From assembly GCA_900540425.1 (NCBI GenBank), contig UQFU01000006.1, positions 1 through 45,482 of the forward strand: 45,482 nucleotides of DNA, read 5' to 3'. This DNA is from an uncultured Alphaproteobacteria bacterium. Its GTDB lineage: Bacteria > Pseudomonadota > Alphaproteobacteria > RF32 > CAG-239. Shown here piece after piece: positions 33,083 to 41,680 of the stretch. How positions within the stretch are numbered: the first letter of the stretch is position 1; the number at the start of each line of letters is the position of its first letter. The notes under the pieces are model-generated. The model was not told where the DNA came from, did not search any database, and saw only the letters and a program-made list of their open reading frames with translations. The translations under genes and the position numbers were made by a program.

Positions 33083-34015
33083 ATGATGAAAACGGTAAAG
33101 CTTAATAACGATTATGAGATGCCGGTTATCGGCCTCGGAACCTGGCGGTCGCAGCCGGGAGAGGTCTATCAGGCGATCCGCTGGGCTATCAAGCTTGGCT
33201 ATCAGCTGATTGACTGTGCGCCGATTTACGGGAACGAGGCGGAAATCGGGCAGGCGATTCATGATGCCGTATCCGAAGGGGACATCAAACGCGAACAACT
33301 GTTTATTACCTCAAAATTATGGAATGACAGCCATGCTTCCGAAGATGTGATGCCGGCCTTGAAAAAAACATTGGAGGATTTGCAGCTTGAGTATTTGGAT
33401 TTGTATTTGATGCATTGGCCGGTTGCGCAGAAAAAAGGCGTGTCGATGCCTGCCAAGGACGCCGACATGATTTCTCTTGAGGAGATGCCTTTGGATTTGA
33501 CTTGGGTCGAAATGGAAAAAGCACAGCAACAGGGGTTGGTTCGTTCAATCGGCGTTTCTAATTTTGGTCCCCGAAAGCTGGCGGCACTTATTGAAAAGGC
33601 CGAAACAGTACCGGCGGTTAATCAGGTTGAGCATCATCCGTTGTTGCAGCAAAACGGGTTGATTGATTTTTGCCAGAAGAATGAGATTGCCCTGATGGCT
33701 TATTCGCCTCTCGGATCACAACATGATAACAGCGAAGCTGACGATTTGCTGAAAAATCAGGTGATTGCCGAAATTGCCGGCCGTCTGAAGGTTACGCCGG
33801 CGCAGGTCCTTTTGGCCTGGGCTTTGAATCGCGAAGCGATTGTAATTCCGAAGTCTATCCATTTTGAGCGGATACAGGAAAATTTTGACGCTCAAAGCGT
33901 TCAGCTTGATGATGCCGATATGGAAAAAATAGCTTCTTTGGATAAGGGACACCGTTTTGTGGACGGTTCCGCTTTTGCTTACGGCGATTATACTCCCGAA
34001 AATATTTTTGCTTAA
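33083..34015 (+). CDS. Aldo/keto reductase
   Basis: A 310 aa NADPH-dependent oxidoreductase of the aldo/keto reductase superfamily, reducing aldehydes or ketones. The catalytic tetrad is visible: Asp44 in IDCAPIYGNE, Tyr49, Lys78 in FITSKLW, and His111 in LYLMHWP. The GVSNFGPRKL and IVIPKSIHFERIQENF (cofactor-binding) blocks are normal. AAAGGAGA lies 3-6 nt from the tandem ATG codons; a start further upstream has no ribosome site. The substrate cannot be predicted. It ends at a hairpin before the CDGSH gene. Confidence 0.93.
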   Translation: MMKTVKLNNDYEMPVIGLGTWRSQPGEVYQAIRWAIKLGYQLIDCAPIYGNEAEIGQAIHDAVSEGDIKREQLFITSKLWNDSHASEDVMPALKKTLEDLQLEYLDLYLMHWPVAQKKGVSMPAKDADMISLEEMPLDLTWVEMEKAQQQGLVRSIGVSNFGPRKLAALIEKAETVPAVNQVEHHPLLQQNGLIDFCQKNEIALMAYSPLGSQHDNSEADDLLKNQVIAEIAGRLKVTPAQVLLAWALNREAIVIPKSIHFERIQENFDAQSVQLDDADMEKIASLDKGHRFVDGSAFAYGDYTPENIFA

Positions 34016-34025
34016 ACAGATGTGA

Positions 34026-34059
34026 AAAAACAGCCTCGGCCGGGATTGGGGCTGTTTTT
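34026..34059 (+). terminator. Intrinsic terminator after the aldo/keto reductase gene
   Basis: AAAACAGCC pairs with GGCTGTTTT around a GC-rich loop and ends in T5. Confidence 0.8.
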
Positions 34060-34083
34060 CTGTTGAAAAAGGGGTTTTTGGAA

Positions 34084-34785
34084 ATGCAGAATAAAGAAGA
34101 TGCTTATATTGAAGTTACGGAGCAGGGGCCGTATCTGGTTCATGGCAATATTGAGGTTTTTCAGGAAACAATGGTTCCTGATGCGGAAGGTGCGTCGTGG
34201 GATTATCAGAAGGGAGCCGTGAAACATTGCGACAAAGATCCGACGGCATTGTGCCGTTGCGGCGGATCGCATAATGCGCCGTGCTGTGACGGATCTCATG
34301 AAAAGTTTGACTGGGACGGGAAAGAAACAGCCGCGTTTGCTCCGATTGAAGATAATGCGGCGGCGATTGAGGGGCCGAACCTGACTTTGCTCGATAATGA
34401 AGAATATTGCGCTTATGCCCGCTTTTGCGATGCCAGGGGCAGAATTTGGAATCTGGTGCAGAACGGTGACGAGGAGAGCGATGAATTGGCAATCAGGGAG
34501 GCGTTTCATTGTCCGGCCGGGCGTCTGATGATGTATAATAATCTGAGCGGAGAGCGTTTGGAACCGGAGCTTGATCGGGAAATCGGAGCCTTGGAAGACC
34601 CGGCCCTGGGATGCAGCGGGCCGCTGTATGTCAAGGGCGGAATACGGATACAGAGCCAAAGCGGCAAAAGTTACCAGATACGTAATCGGCAGACTTTATG
34701 CCGCTGCGGACAATCCTCGAATAAGCCGTTTTGCGACGGGTCTCATGCAACTGTTCGTTATCAGGCTGATTTTAAACCGGATTAA
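34084..34785 (+). CDS. Double CDGSH iron-sulfur domain protein
   Basis: A 233 aa protein with two CDGSH-type Fe-S motifs. The first is Cys57-x-Cys59-x8-Cys68-x3-His72 (LCRCGGSHNAPCCDGSH); the second is near the C-terminus at Cys206, Cys208, Cys217 and His221 (LCRCGQSSNKPFCDGSH). Each can hold a 2Fe-2S cluster through three cysteines and one histidine, as in mitoNEET-type proteins. The region between contains a FHCPAGRLMMY string typical of bacterial CDGSH proteins with an intermediate domain. Electron transfer or iron-sulfur/redox sensing is likely. The ATG at 34084 has AAGGGG upstream. Its 3' end overlaps lpxK by 4 nt. Confidence 0.9.
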   Translation: MQNKEDAYIEVTEQGPYLVHGNIEVFQETMVPDAEGASWDYQKGAVKHCDKDPTALCRCGGSHNAPCCDGSHEKFDWDGKETAAFAPIEDNAAAIEGPNLTLLDNEEYCAYARFCDARGRIWNLVQNGDEESDELAIREAFHCPAGRLMMYNNLSGERLEPELDREIGALEDPALGCSGPLYVKGGIRIQSQSGKSYQIRNRQTLCRCGQSSNKPFCDGSHATVRYQADFKPD

Positions 34786-35732
34786 ATCCTTTTGAGAATA
34801 AAGTCGGCAAGAGCTTGGGGCTCGTCCCAACAGATGGCGATTTCCAGAACCTTGAAATGATTTTGAAGCTCGGACGGTATTTTTACAAAATCTTTGGAAG
34901 TTGTATAGATATCGGCACCGAGCTTTTCCGCTTCTCCAATCAGTTCGAAAAGCTCTTTTTCGGTATAATAGTGATGATCCGGAAAATCAAAAGTCTTAAG
35001 CAGGTTAAAGCCGGTTTCGCGCAAGGAGCGGTAAAATTTGGACGGGCGGCCAATTCCGGCAAAAGCGATGATATGCGGATTTTTAATGTTTAGCGGCACC
35101 GGTTTGACAGAAGCGGTGAAGCAGGGAACGTCTATTTTTTTGCGCAGGTCGAAACGGTCAGCTCCGATAATGATGGCGGCGTCGGCCCGTTTGAGCCCGG
35201 AAATCAGGTCTTCCCGAAGAGGGCCGGCCGGAATGCAGCGGCCGTTGCCGAGCCCGAAACTGCCGTCAAATACCAAAAAAGACAGGTCTTTGTACAATCC
35301 GGGATTCTGAAATCCGTCATCCATAATGATCAGTTCCGCACCGTTTTGCGAAGCGGTGAGAGCTCCTGCATAACGGTCGGGATTGACGACGACCGGCGCC
35401 TGCCTGGCAAGCAGCAGCGGCTCGTCTCCGCATTGGCGGGGAGTATGCTTTTGGGCATTGACGATAATGTTTTTTAGGGTTCCGCCGTAGCCTCTGGAAA
35501 CAAAAAAAGGTTTTTTTCCCTGTTGTTGCAACAAAGCGGCAACAGAAACGGCAACTGGGGTTTTTCCGGTGCCGCCGGCGGTGAGGTTACCGATGCAGAT
35601 AACCGGAATGTCTACTTTTTTTGACGGCTTGAATTTGAGGCGCAAACGGGTTGCGCAGTTATAAAGATGTCCGAGCGGCAACAATAAATCGGAAGTTATA
35701 TTTCTGTTTTTCCAATATCTTGGCGTTTTCAT
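34782..35732 (-). CDS. lpxK: Tetraacyldisaccharide 4'-kinase
   Basis: A 316 aa kinase that phosphorylates the 4' position of the lipid A disaccharide precursor at the inner membrane. The P-loop AGGTGKTP is at residues 52-59 after IPVICIGNLT; FVSRGYGG and IIMDDGFQNP follow, all conserved in LpxK. It is the last gene of a four-gene minus-strand operon with waaA, whose stop codon directly abuts the lpxK start codon. The N-terminal hydrophobic stretch TSDLLLPLGHLYN fits membrane association. Confidence 0.95.
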   Translation of the reverse strand: MKTPRYWKNRNITSDLLLPLGHLYNCATRLRLKFKPSKKVDIPVICIGNLTAGGTGKTPVAVSVAALLQQQGKKPFFVSRGYGGTLKNIIVNAQKHTPRQCGDEPLLLARQAPVVVNPDRYAGALTASQNGAELIIMDDGFQNPGLYKDLSFLVFDGSFGLGNGRCIPAGPLREDLISGLKRADAAIIIGADRFDLRKKIDVPCFTASVKPVPLNIKNPHIIAFAGIGRPSKFYRSLRETGFNLLKTFDFPDHHYYTEKELFELIGEAEKLGADIYTTSKDFVKIPSELQNHFKVLEIAICWDEPQALADFILKRI

Positions 35733-36992
35733 TTAAAGAAACCCTTTAACTTTATCGACAATCCCGTCAAGAACTTTTGCTTCGCCGGTTGCCCAGTTGT
35801 AGGCTAAGCTGCGTTTGGCTTCAAGCAGCTCTTTGTTGTCAAGAAGCAGGGCAACGGTTTCCTGGAGTTTTTCCGTATCGGAAATCTGAATGACGGCATC
35901 GGCTTTTTTGGCACGATTCATGGCATCGGTAAAGTTGTGCATATGCGGTCCGACGATGACGGCATCGCGAAAACGCGACGGTTCCATAAAATTCTGTCCG
36001 CCATGCGGAATCAACGATCCGCCGATAAAGACCAGCGGTGCCAGCGTGTACCAGATGCCAAGTTCGCCGATGGTGTCGGCAATATAGATGTCCGTGTCGG
36101 GAGTAATTTTTTCTCCGGCCGACCGCAGGGCGGTTTTGAGGCCGAGAAGATTGATGCTTTCCTGGATTTCCTGGCCGCGCTGCGGGTGGCGGGGGGCTAT
36201 CAGCGTAAGCAGACCTGGAAATTGTTTTTTTAGATTTTGGTGAATTCGGGCTATGCGGGTTTCTTCGTCATGATGCGTGGAACTGGCGACCCAGATGGGG
36301 CGTTCGCCGATTTGTATCCGGATTTCTTCAAGTTTGGCCGCGTCTACCGGCGGATTGATACCGGCGTATTTGATATTGCCGAGACAGAGGGAATCTTTGG
36401 CGCCCAATACCCGCAGACGGTAGGCGTCTTCCTCGGACTGTCCGAGGCAGAGCGTGAAAAAGCCGAGCAATTCTTTGCTGATGTAGTCAAATTGCTGCCA
36501 GCGTTTGAAACTTTTGTTGGATATGCGGCCGTTTACCAAAATCAGCGGAATATTGCGCTTTTTAATTCCGGAGAGCAGCGCCGGCCAGAATTCAGATTCA
36601 AACCACAAAACCAGATCCGGGTGCCAATGCTTGAGAAAACGTTTGACAAAGGCCGGATTGTCAATGGGGACATATTGGTGAAAGGCGCGTTCGGGCAGCC
36701 GGCGGCTCATCAGGTCGGCCGATGTGACTGTGCCGGTTGTTACCATGATTTGCAAATCGGGATAAAGCTCCAACAGGCGGTTAATCAGCGGCAGCATTGA
36801 AACCGACTCTCCGACCGACGCGCCGTGCATCCAGATTAGTTTTCCGTTTTCACGAGGTTTTTGCGGACGGCCGAGGCGTTCGTGGAAGCGGGCGACGTCC
36901 TCTTTGCCGTTTTCTTTGCGTTTGTTGATATAACGCTTGATGACCAAAGGGTACAGAATCCGAATCAGAGAATTGTAAATTTGGATAAACAT
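35733..36992 (-). CDS. waaA: 3-deoxy-D-manno-octulosonic acid (Kdo) transferase
   Basis: A 419 aa GT30 enzyme adding Kdo to lipid IVA. The N-terminal hydrophobic helix anchors it to the inner membrane. KLIWMHGASVGESVSM contains the catalytic Glu62; LWFESEFWPALL, LVNGRIS, ASSTHHDEE, and PLVFIGGSLIPHGGQN with MEPSRF are the expected GT30 strings. The ATG at 36992 has AAGGAG upstream; a longer frame to 37070 runs into the acyltransferase gene and is rejected. It lies 13 nt after that gene and directly abuts lpxK. Confidence 0.95.
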   Translation of the reverse strand: MFIQIYNSLIRILYPLVIKRYINKRKENGKEDVARFHERLGRPQKPRENGKLIWMHGASVGESVSMLPLINRLLELYPDLQIMVTTGTVTSADLMSRRLPERAFHQYVPIDNPAFVKRFLKHWHPDLVLWFESEFWPALLSGIKKRNIPLILVNGRISNKSFKRWQQFDYISKELLGFFTLCLGQSEEDAYRLRVLGAKDSLCLGNIKYAGINPPVDAAKLEEIRIQIGERPIWVASSTHHDEETRIARIHQNLKKQFPGLLTLIAPRHPQRGQEIQESINLLGLKTALRSAGEKITPDTDIYIADTIGELGIWYTLAPLVFIGGSLIPHGGQNFMEPSRFRDAVIVGPHMHNFTDAMNRAKKADAVIQISDTEKLQETVALLLDNKELLEAKRSLAYNWATGEAKVLDGIVDKVKGFL

Positions 36993-37005
36993 CAGGGGCG
37001 GCTCC

Positions 37006-37755
37006 TTATTTTTTATGGCGTTTGGATTTTGCTTCGGTCTGCGGTTCAATCCGGGGCAGGCCCATTTCACGGTCTGCCTGCCAGGTCAGGATATTGGCGA
37101 TTGTTTCCAGTTTCCGGCGGTATTGTTCCAGAGTTTGATCGTCAGCGTCCTGCGGAACGTAAAACGGTTCGGAAATATAGTAAATCCCTTCAGAAAACGG
37201 AACCGGAACCAGCATTTTGTCCCAGGCTTTGCTGATGATTTTGGCGCCCTTTTGGCTGTAGGTCATGACAAAAACCGGTTTTCCGGTCTTGGCGGCAAAA
37301 TAAACCGGGCTCATGCTCATTTTCATTCGCGGGCCGCGGGGGCCGTCGGGGATAATGGTGACGGAAGTGTTTTCCTGCAGGGTATGCATGATATTGACGG
37401 CAGCGCCTTTGGCATTGTTGTTGGAAGAGCCGCTGATAATGCCGATATTGAATTTTTCAAGAAATCCGGCAATCATTCTTCCGTCGTTGTGCAGAGAAAC
37501 CAATGCTTTCATCGGGCCTTGGGCATGCTCCATCAGCATCGGCATCATCGGAACCCGGTTGTGCCAGCCGATGAGAATAATGCTTTGGTCTTTTTTCCAG
37601 ATTTTAATCATGGTTTCAAGCCCGCAGATTTTCCAACGGCCGGTTTTCCAGACCAGACGGGCATAAGCATGGATTATTGTACTCATAAGCGCCATAAAGG
37701 GTTTGGATTTGGTAATTTTTTTGAGGCTGTGTTTAATGAATTTTGATTTTGCCAT
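37006..37755 (-). CDS. DUF374-type lysophospholipid acyltransferase
   Basis: A 249 aa acyltransferase-like protein with WHNR at residues 64-67, the local variant of the HX4D-type active site in DUF374, and the signature IIPDGPRGPRMKMS at 134-147. Such proteins are found next to waaA/lpxK in alphaproteobacteria and are thought to act on lipid A or phospholipids. The C-terminus is basic (AKSKRHKK). It is placed between fliN and waaA with gaps of 1 and 13 nt, so it is part of the operon. Confidence 0.9.
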   Translation of the reverse strand: MAKSKFIKHSLKKITKSKPFMALMSTIIHAYARLVWKTGRWKICGLETMIKIWKKDQSIILIGWHNRVPMMPMLMEHAQGPMKALVSLHNDGRMIAGFLEKFNIGIISGSSNNNAKGAAVNIMHTLQENTSVTIIPDGPRGPRMKMSMSPVYFAAKTGKPVFVMTYSQKGAKIISKAWDKMLVPVPFSEGIYYISEPFYVPQDADDQTLEQYRRKLETIANILTWQADREMGLPRIEPQTEAKSKRHKK

Positions 37756-37756
37756 A

Positions 37757-38017
37757 TCAGTCCGGTTTCTTTTTAATAACTTCAGTAACGGCGATGCCGA
37801 TTGAATCGTTTTCGGTAATTACCACTTCGCCGCGTCCGATCAGGACGTCATTGGCGTAGATGTCAACATAATCATTAATATCGCGGTCAAGCTCAACAAC
37901 GGCGCCGCGTCCGAGTTTGAGGAGCTGTTGCACGCGCAGGTCGGCAGTTCCGAGAGTAACCGAGAGGTCGACGGCGATTTCATTTCCGGAAACAGAAGTT
38001 TTTTTGTTGCTTATCAT
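37757..38017 (-). CDS. fliN: FliN-like SpoA-domain protein (flagellar motor switch)
   Basis: An 86 aa protein that is almost wholly a SpoA (surface presentation of antigens) domain: IAVDLSVTLGTADLRVQQLL, LGRGAVVELDRDIND, DIYANDVLIGRGEVV, similar to FliN of the flagellar C-ring. The ATG at 38017 follows GGAG by 11 nt; a TTG start further upstream would add 26 residues of unlikely sequence. Unusually, it leads the lipid A/Kdo operon, and no other flagellar gene is in the window. It might serve a flagellum encoded elsewhere, or have become detached. Confidence 0.85.
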   Translation of the reverse strand: MISNKKTSVSGNEIAVDLSVTLGTADLRVQQLLKLGRGAVVELDRDINDYVDIYANDVLIGRGEVVITENDSIGIAVTEVIKKKPD

Positions 38018-38197
38018 CTGCGAAATTTCTCCAGATACACTTAATTTGCAATTATCATATACGATATTTCCCGAGAAGCAAACGGATTTTATCAAGTTAT
38101 CAAATATTAAAAATATCGTTTTGCAGGGATTGTGGATTAAAAAGTTTAATCGTTGCCTCTAATATATATTTATGCCAAAAAAGTTTAGGTCTGCTTG

Positions 38198-38226
38198 TTG
38201 CAGATTGGCGCTGCCTTACTTATATA
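38198..38226 (+). promoter_or_regulatory. Probable lon promoter
   Basis: TTGCAG at 38198-38203 and TATATA at 38221-38226 with exactly 17 nt between; the start codon is 41 nt downstream. No clear heat-shock sigma-32 motif was identified. Confidence 0.5.
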
Positions 38227-38267
38227 TTATGATTATGTAACTGTTGAAGACGATAGGATGATGAAAT

Positions 38268-40631
38268 ATGGCTGAGAAGAAAGAAACATATCCGGTTTTG
38301 CCGCTGCGCGACATTGTGGTTTATCCGAAAATGGTCGTTCCGCTATTTGTGGGCCGCGAAAAGTCTATTCGTGCGTTGCAGGCAGGCGTGGACAGCGATA
38401 AAAACATCATTTTGGCAACACAAAAAGATCCCGGAATTGAAGATCCGACGGAAGATGACATTTATCATGTGGGAACGATCGGCACGGTTCTGCAGCTGCT
38501 GCGCCTGCCGGACGGAACGGTCAAAGTGTTAATTGAGGGGCTGGAGCGGGTTCGGATAGACAGCTTTGTTGAAAATGAAGAATTTTTAGAAGCCAATGCG
38601 ACTCTTCTGCCGGAAGTGGACAAGTCTTCGGATGTGGAGCTGGAAGCGCTGGTACGGGCGGTGTTGTCGCAGTTTGAGGAATATGTCAAACTATCCAAAA
38701 AGATTCCGCCGGAAGTGCTGGTTGCCGTTGATCAGATTGACGATTACAGCAAGCTGGCCGATACGATTGCCTCACATCTGACACTTAAAATTGCCGACAA
38801 GCAAGAATTGCTGGAAGGCGAGACCCTGAAAGACCGGTTTGAGAAAATTCTCGGTTTTATGGATGCGGAAGTTACGCTTTTGGAAGTGGAAAACAAAATT
38901 AAGTCGCGCGTCAAAAAGCAAATGGAGAAAAGTCAGAAAGAATATTATCTCAACGAGCAGATGAAAGCGATTCAGAAAGAACTCGGCGACGGCGACGAAG
39001 ATAATGAGATTGCCGAATACACAAAAAAAATTGAGAAAACCAAGCTTTCTAAAGAGGCTCGCGAGAAAGCCCTGTCTGAGGTTAAAAAGCTCAAGACCAT
39101 GAGCGCGATGTCAAGCGAGGCGACGGTAGTGCGCAACTATCTGGACTGGCTGTTGGATATTCCGTGGAAGAAGCGTTCCAAGGTTAATAAGGATTTGGCC
39201 AAGGCGCTGGCAATTTTGGAAAAAGATCACTACGGTCTGGAAAAAGTAAAGGAGCGCATTATTGAATATTTGGCCGTACAGTCGCGTGCGGACAAAGTCA
39301 AAGGCCCGATTTTGTGCCTGGTCGGCCCTCCGGGCGTGGGCAAGACTTCTCTCGGAAAATCAATAGCCCGGGCAACAGGGCGCAGTTTTGTGCGGGCTTC
39401 GCTCGGCGGTATGCGCGATGAGGCGGAAATCCGCGGCCACCGGCGGACGTATATAGGGTCAATGCCGGGGAAAATTATTAAAGGAATGAAAAAAGCTGCA
39501 ACTTCCAATCCGTTGTTTTTGCTTGATGAAATTGATAAATTGGGCAATGACTGGCGCGGGGATCCGAGTTCGGCTTTGCTGGAGGTTTTGGATCCGGAGC
39601 AGAATGCGGCGTTTAACGATCATTATCTGGAAGTTGACTATGATCTTTCGGACGTCATGTTTGTAACGACGGCAAATTCTTTGGATATGCCACGGCCGCT
39701 GCTTGACCGTATGGAGGTTATCCGTTTGTCGGGCTATACCGAGGACGAAAAGATTGAAATTGCCAAACGGCATTTGATTCCGAAGATTTTTGAAGAAAAT
39801 GCGGTTAAGGAAAAAGAGCTTGAAATTACCGACGATGCTATTCGCAGCATTATCCGTTATTATACCCGTGAGGCCGGGGTGCGCAATTTGGAGCGCGAAC
39901 TGGCGACGATTGCGCGTAAGGCGGTTAAGGAGATTTTGCTGAACAAGGAGAAAAAGGTTAAAGTTTCTGAAAAGAACATTGACAAGTATCTGGGCGTTAT
40001 CAAATACCGTTATGGCGAAGCGGAAGCCGAAGACCATATCGGGGTTACGACCGGTTTGGCCTGGACGGAAGTCGGCGGCGACATTTTGTTTATCGAGGCG
40101 GTCGATATGCCGGGCAAAGGCAAGATTACCCAGACCGGAAAGCTTGGCGACGTGATGAAAGAATCCATAGAAACGGCTTATTCGGTTGTGCGGTCGCATT
40201 CCGAACAGCTGGGGATTGATCCGGAGATTTTTGAAAAAACGGATATTCACGTCCATGTTCCCGAAGGGGCAACTCCGAAAGACGGCCCTTCGGCGGGTAT
40301 TGCCATGTATACGACGCTGGTTTCGGTTTTGACAAAGATTCCGGTACGCAAAGACGTGGCCATGACCGGAGAAATTACGTTACAGGGCAGGGTACTGCCA
40401 ATCGGCGGCCTGAAAGAAAAACTGCTTTCGGCGTTGCGCGGGGGGATTAAGACGGTGATTATTCCCAAAGACAATGAAAAAGATTTGGAAGAAATCCCCG
40501 ATAATGTCAAGGCCGGCATGAAGATTATTCCGGTGTCGGAGGTTCGGGAGGTTATTGACATCGCCTTAAACGGCAAGGTCAAGCCGCTTGAAAAAATCTG
40601 CCGCTGTGAAACGGTGAAGAAGAAAAAGTAA
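38268..40631 (+). CDS. lon: ATP-dependent Lon protease
   Basis: A 787 aa LonA protease degrading misfolded and regulatory proteins. The N-terminal substrate domain opens with YPVLPLRDIVVYPKMVVPLF. The AAA+ module has Walker A GPPGVGKTS at residues 353-361 and FLLDEIDKLG. The peptidase dyad is Ser675 (PKDGPSAGIA) and Lys718 (GGLKEKLL), with the normal 43-residue spacing. The length is within the usual range. It is followed by hup, a very common arrangement in alphaproteobacteria. Its own promoter and terminator are visible. Confidence 0.98.
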   Translation: MAEKKETYPVLPLRDIVVYPKMVVPLFVGREKSIRALQAGVDSDKNIILATQKDPGIEDPTEDDIYHVGTIGTVLQLLRLPDGTVKVLIEGLERVRIDSFVENEEFLEANATLLPEVDKSSDVELEALVRAVLSQFEEYVKLSKKIPPEVLVAVDQIDDYSKLADTIASHLTLKIADKQELLEGETLKDRFEKILGFMDAEVTLLEVENKIKSRVKKQMEKSQKEYYLNEQMKAIQKELGDGDEDNEIAEYTKKIEKTKLSKEAREKALSEVKKLKTMSAMSSEATVVRNYLDWLLDIPWKKRSKVNKDLAKALAILEKDHYGLEKVKERIIEYLAVQSRADKVKGPILCLVGPPGVGKTSLGKSIARATGRSFVRASLGGMRDEAEIRGHRRTYIGSMPGKIIKGMKKAATSNPLFLLDEIDKLGNDWRGDPSSALLEVLDPEQNAAFNDHYLEVDYDLSDVMFVTTANSLDMPRPLLDRMEVIRLSGYTEDEKIEIAKRHLIPKIFEENAVKEKELEITDDAIRSIIRYYTREAGVRNLERELATIARKAVKEILLNKEKKVKVSEKNIDKYLGVIKYRYGEAEAEDHIGVTTGLAWTEVGGDILFIEAVDMPGKGKITQTGKLGDVMKESIETAYSVVRSHSEQLGIDPEIFEKTDIHVHVPEGATPKDGPSAGIAMYTTLVSVLTKIPVRKDVAMTGEITLQGRVLPIGGLKEKLLSALRGGIKTVIIPKDNEKDLEEIPDNVKAGMKIIPVSEVREVIDIALNGKVKPLEKICRCETVKKKK

Positions 40632-40650
40632 TTTTTTCTGGTAAACAGAA

Positions 40651-40690
40651 AAACAGGTTTCCGGGTTGTGTCGGCGACCTGTTTTTTTTG
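40651..40690 (+). terminator. Terminator of lon
   Basis: AAACAGGT pairs with ACCTGTTT around a GC-rich loop and is followed by a T8 tract. Confidence 0.85.
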
Positions 40691-40858
40691 AGGTGTTTGT
40701 GTTTCCGAATCTTGGGGAAGAGCTTTAAGAATCGCTGTTTCCCTGCCTTAGAGGCCGGTGAGGGCGGCGGATTCTGGGGATAAGTCGCTTTTGGGGGCGG
40801 AAAAACGGTTTTTTTTATGAAAAAAGTGGATATTTTTCTTTATAACCGTTGATTTTAT

Positions 40859-40887
40859 TTGACTTTGCCGATTTTTGGCGGTTAAAT
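40859..40887 (+). promoter_or_regulatory. Probable hup promoter
   Basis: TTGACT at 40859-40864 and TTAAAT at 40882-40887 with a 17 nt spacer give a good sigma-70 match, leaving a leader of about 60 nt before the GTG start. Confidence 0.6.
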
Positions 40888-40953
40888 TTTCCTGTGAGGT
40901 TCGAAAGGGCTGTCACAGTGGTTTATAACTTATATTTAGAGGGAGTCCTCACA

Positions 40954-41226
40954 GTGAATAAAAATGAACTCATTTCTAGCATCGCTAGCGAAACCGGTCT
41001 GACAAAAACTGATTCAGCCAAGGCTGTTGATGCATTTGTAAACTCTATTTCCAGCGCTTTGAAATCCGGAGACGAAGTTCGTCTGGTTGGTTTTGGCACA
41101 TTTGCCATTACCCGTCGCGCTGCCACTACCGGCCGCAATCCTCGTAACGGCAAGCCGATTAACATTCCGGCCCGTAACCAGGCTAAATTCAAACCCGGTA
41201 AGGCTCTTCAAGACTCTGTAAACTAA
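40954..41226 (+). CDS. hup: HU family DNA-binding protein
   Basis: A 90 aa nucleoid protein of the HU type. It starts MNKNELISSIASETGLTKTD and contains the DNA-binding arm GFGTFAITRRAATTGRNPRN with the conserved GKPINIPA tip. Single-copy HU after lon is standard in alphaproteobacteria. The GTG start has GAGGGAG 8 nt upstream. Two tandem terminators follow. HU bends and compacts DNA and assists replication and recombination. Confidence 0.97.
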   Translation: MNKNELISSIASETGLTKTDSAKAVDAFVNSISSALKSGDEVRLVGFGTFAITRRAATTGRNPRNGKPINIPARNQAKFKPGKALQDSVN

Positions 41227-41234
41227 TATAAGTA

Positions 41235-41263
41235 AAGGATCGGTTTCGGCCGGTCCTTTTGTT
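41235..41263 (+). terminator. First terminator after hup
   Basis: A 9 bp stem AAGGATCGG / CCGGTCCTT (one G-T pair) is followed by TTGTTT. Confidence 0.85.
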
Positions 41264-41284
41264 TATAAGATGTTTTCAGACACC

Positions 41285-41312
41285 AAAGGCTCTGATTTTC
41301 GGAGCCTTTTTG
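41285..41312 (+). terminator. Second terminator after hup
   Basis: AAAGGCTC pairs perfectly with GAGCCTTT around a 9 nt loop and is followed by TTGTTT. Confidence 0.85.
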
Positions 41313-41612
41313 TTTACCTTTTGTTATTTTTTTTGATTTTCTCTTATTCTTTACGGAGGGAGCGCAGGCACGACCTGCACAGCAGGTGCGAAAAGTCTGT
41401 TGCTTTGGCTTGGGTGCCATGAATCTGCGTTGCTTACAATGTATACTATCTCGGCTTACGCTGCTGTCATCCTCATGACCGAATACAGTAAGGAACAGCA
41501 GGGGAGGGACCGTCGTATTGTGCCGTTGAGCGGAAAGCAATATGGTACTTATGGGGAGAGACGCCAATTTGTATTTGCATTATCGGGATGGTAATCGGCG
41601 GTAGGCAACAAA
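41313..41612. other. Non-coding stretch between hup and metG
   Basis: No credible gene is seen. The sequence around 41460-41495 (CTGTCATCCTCATGACCGAA) again resembles decayed alphaproteobacterial palindromic repeats. The rest is unassigned. Confidence 0.4.
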
Positions 41613-41645
41613 AAAATACCCGTTTTCTAAACGGGTATTTTTTTT
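41613..41645. terminator. Bidirectional terminator near metG
   Basis: ATACCCGTTT pairs with AAACGGGTAT around a TCT loop, with an A run before and a T run after. On the minus strand it follows metG. Confidence 0.93.
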
Positions 41646-41680
41646 GTTGTGTATGAAGCTGTTTGCTACATATTCAACAG

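Larger units (their letters stand above)
40632..40953. other. lon-hup intergenic region
   Basis: This 322 nt gap holds the lon terminator, a stretch of unexplained GC-rich sequence (about 40700-40800) with no open gene, and the hup promoter region. Confidence 0.7.
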
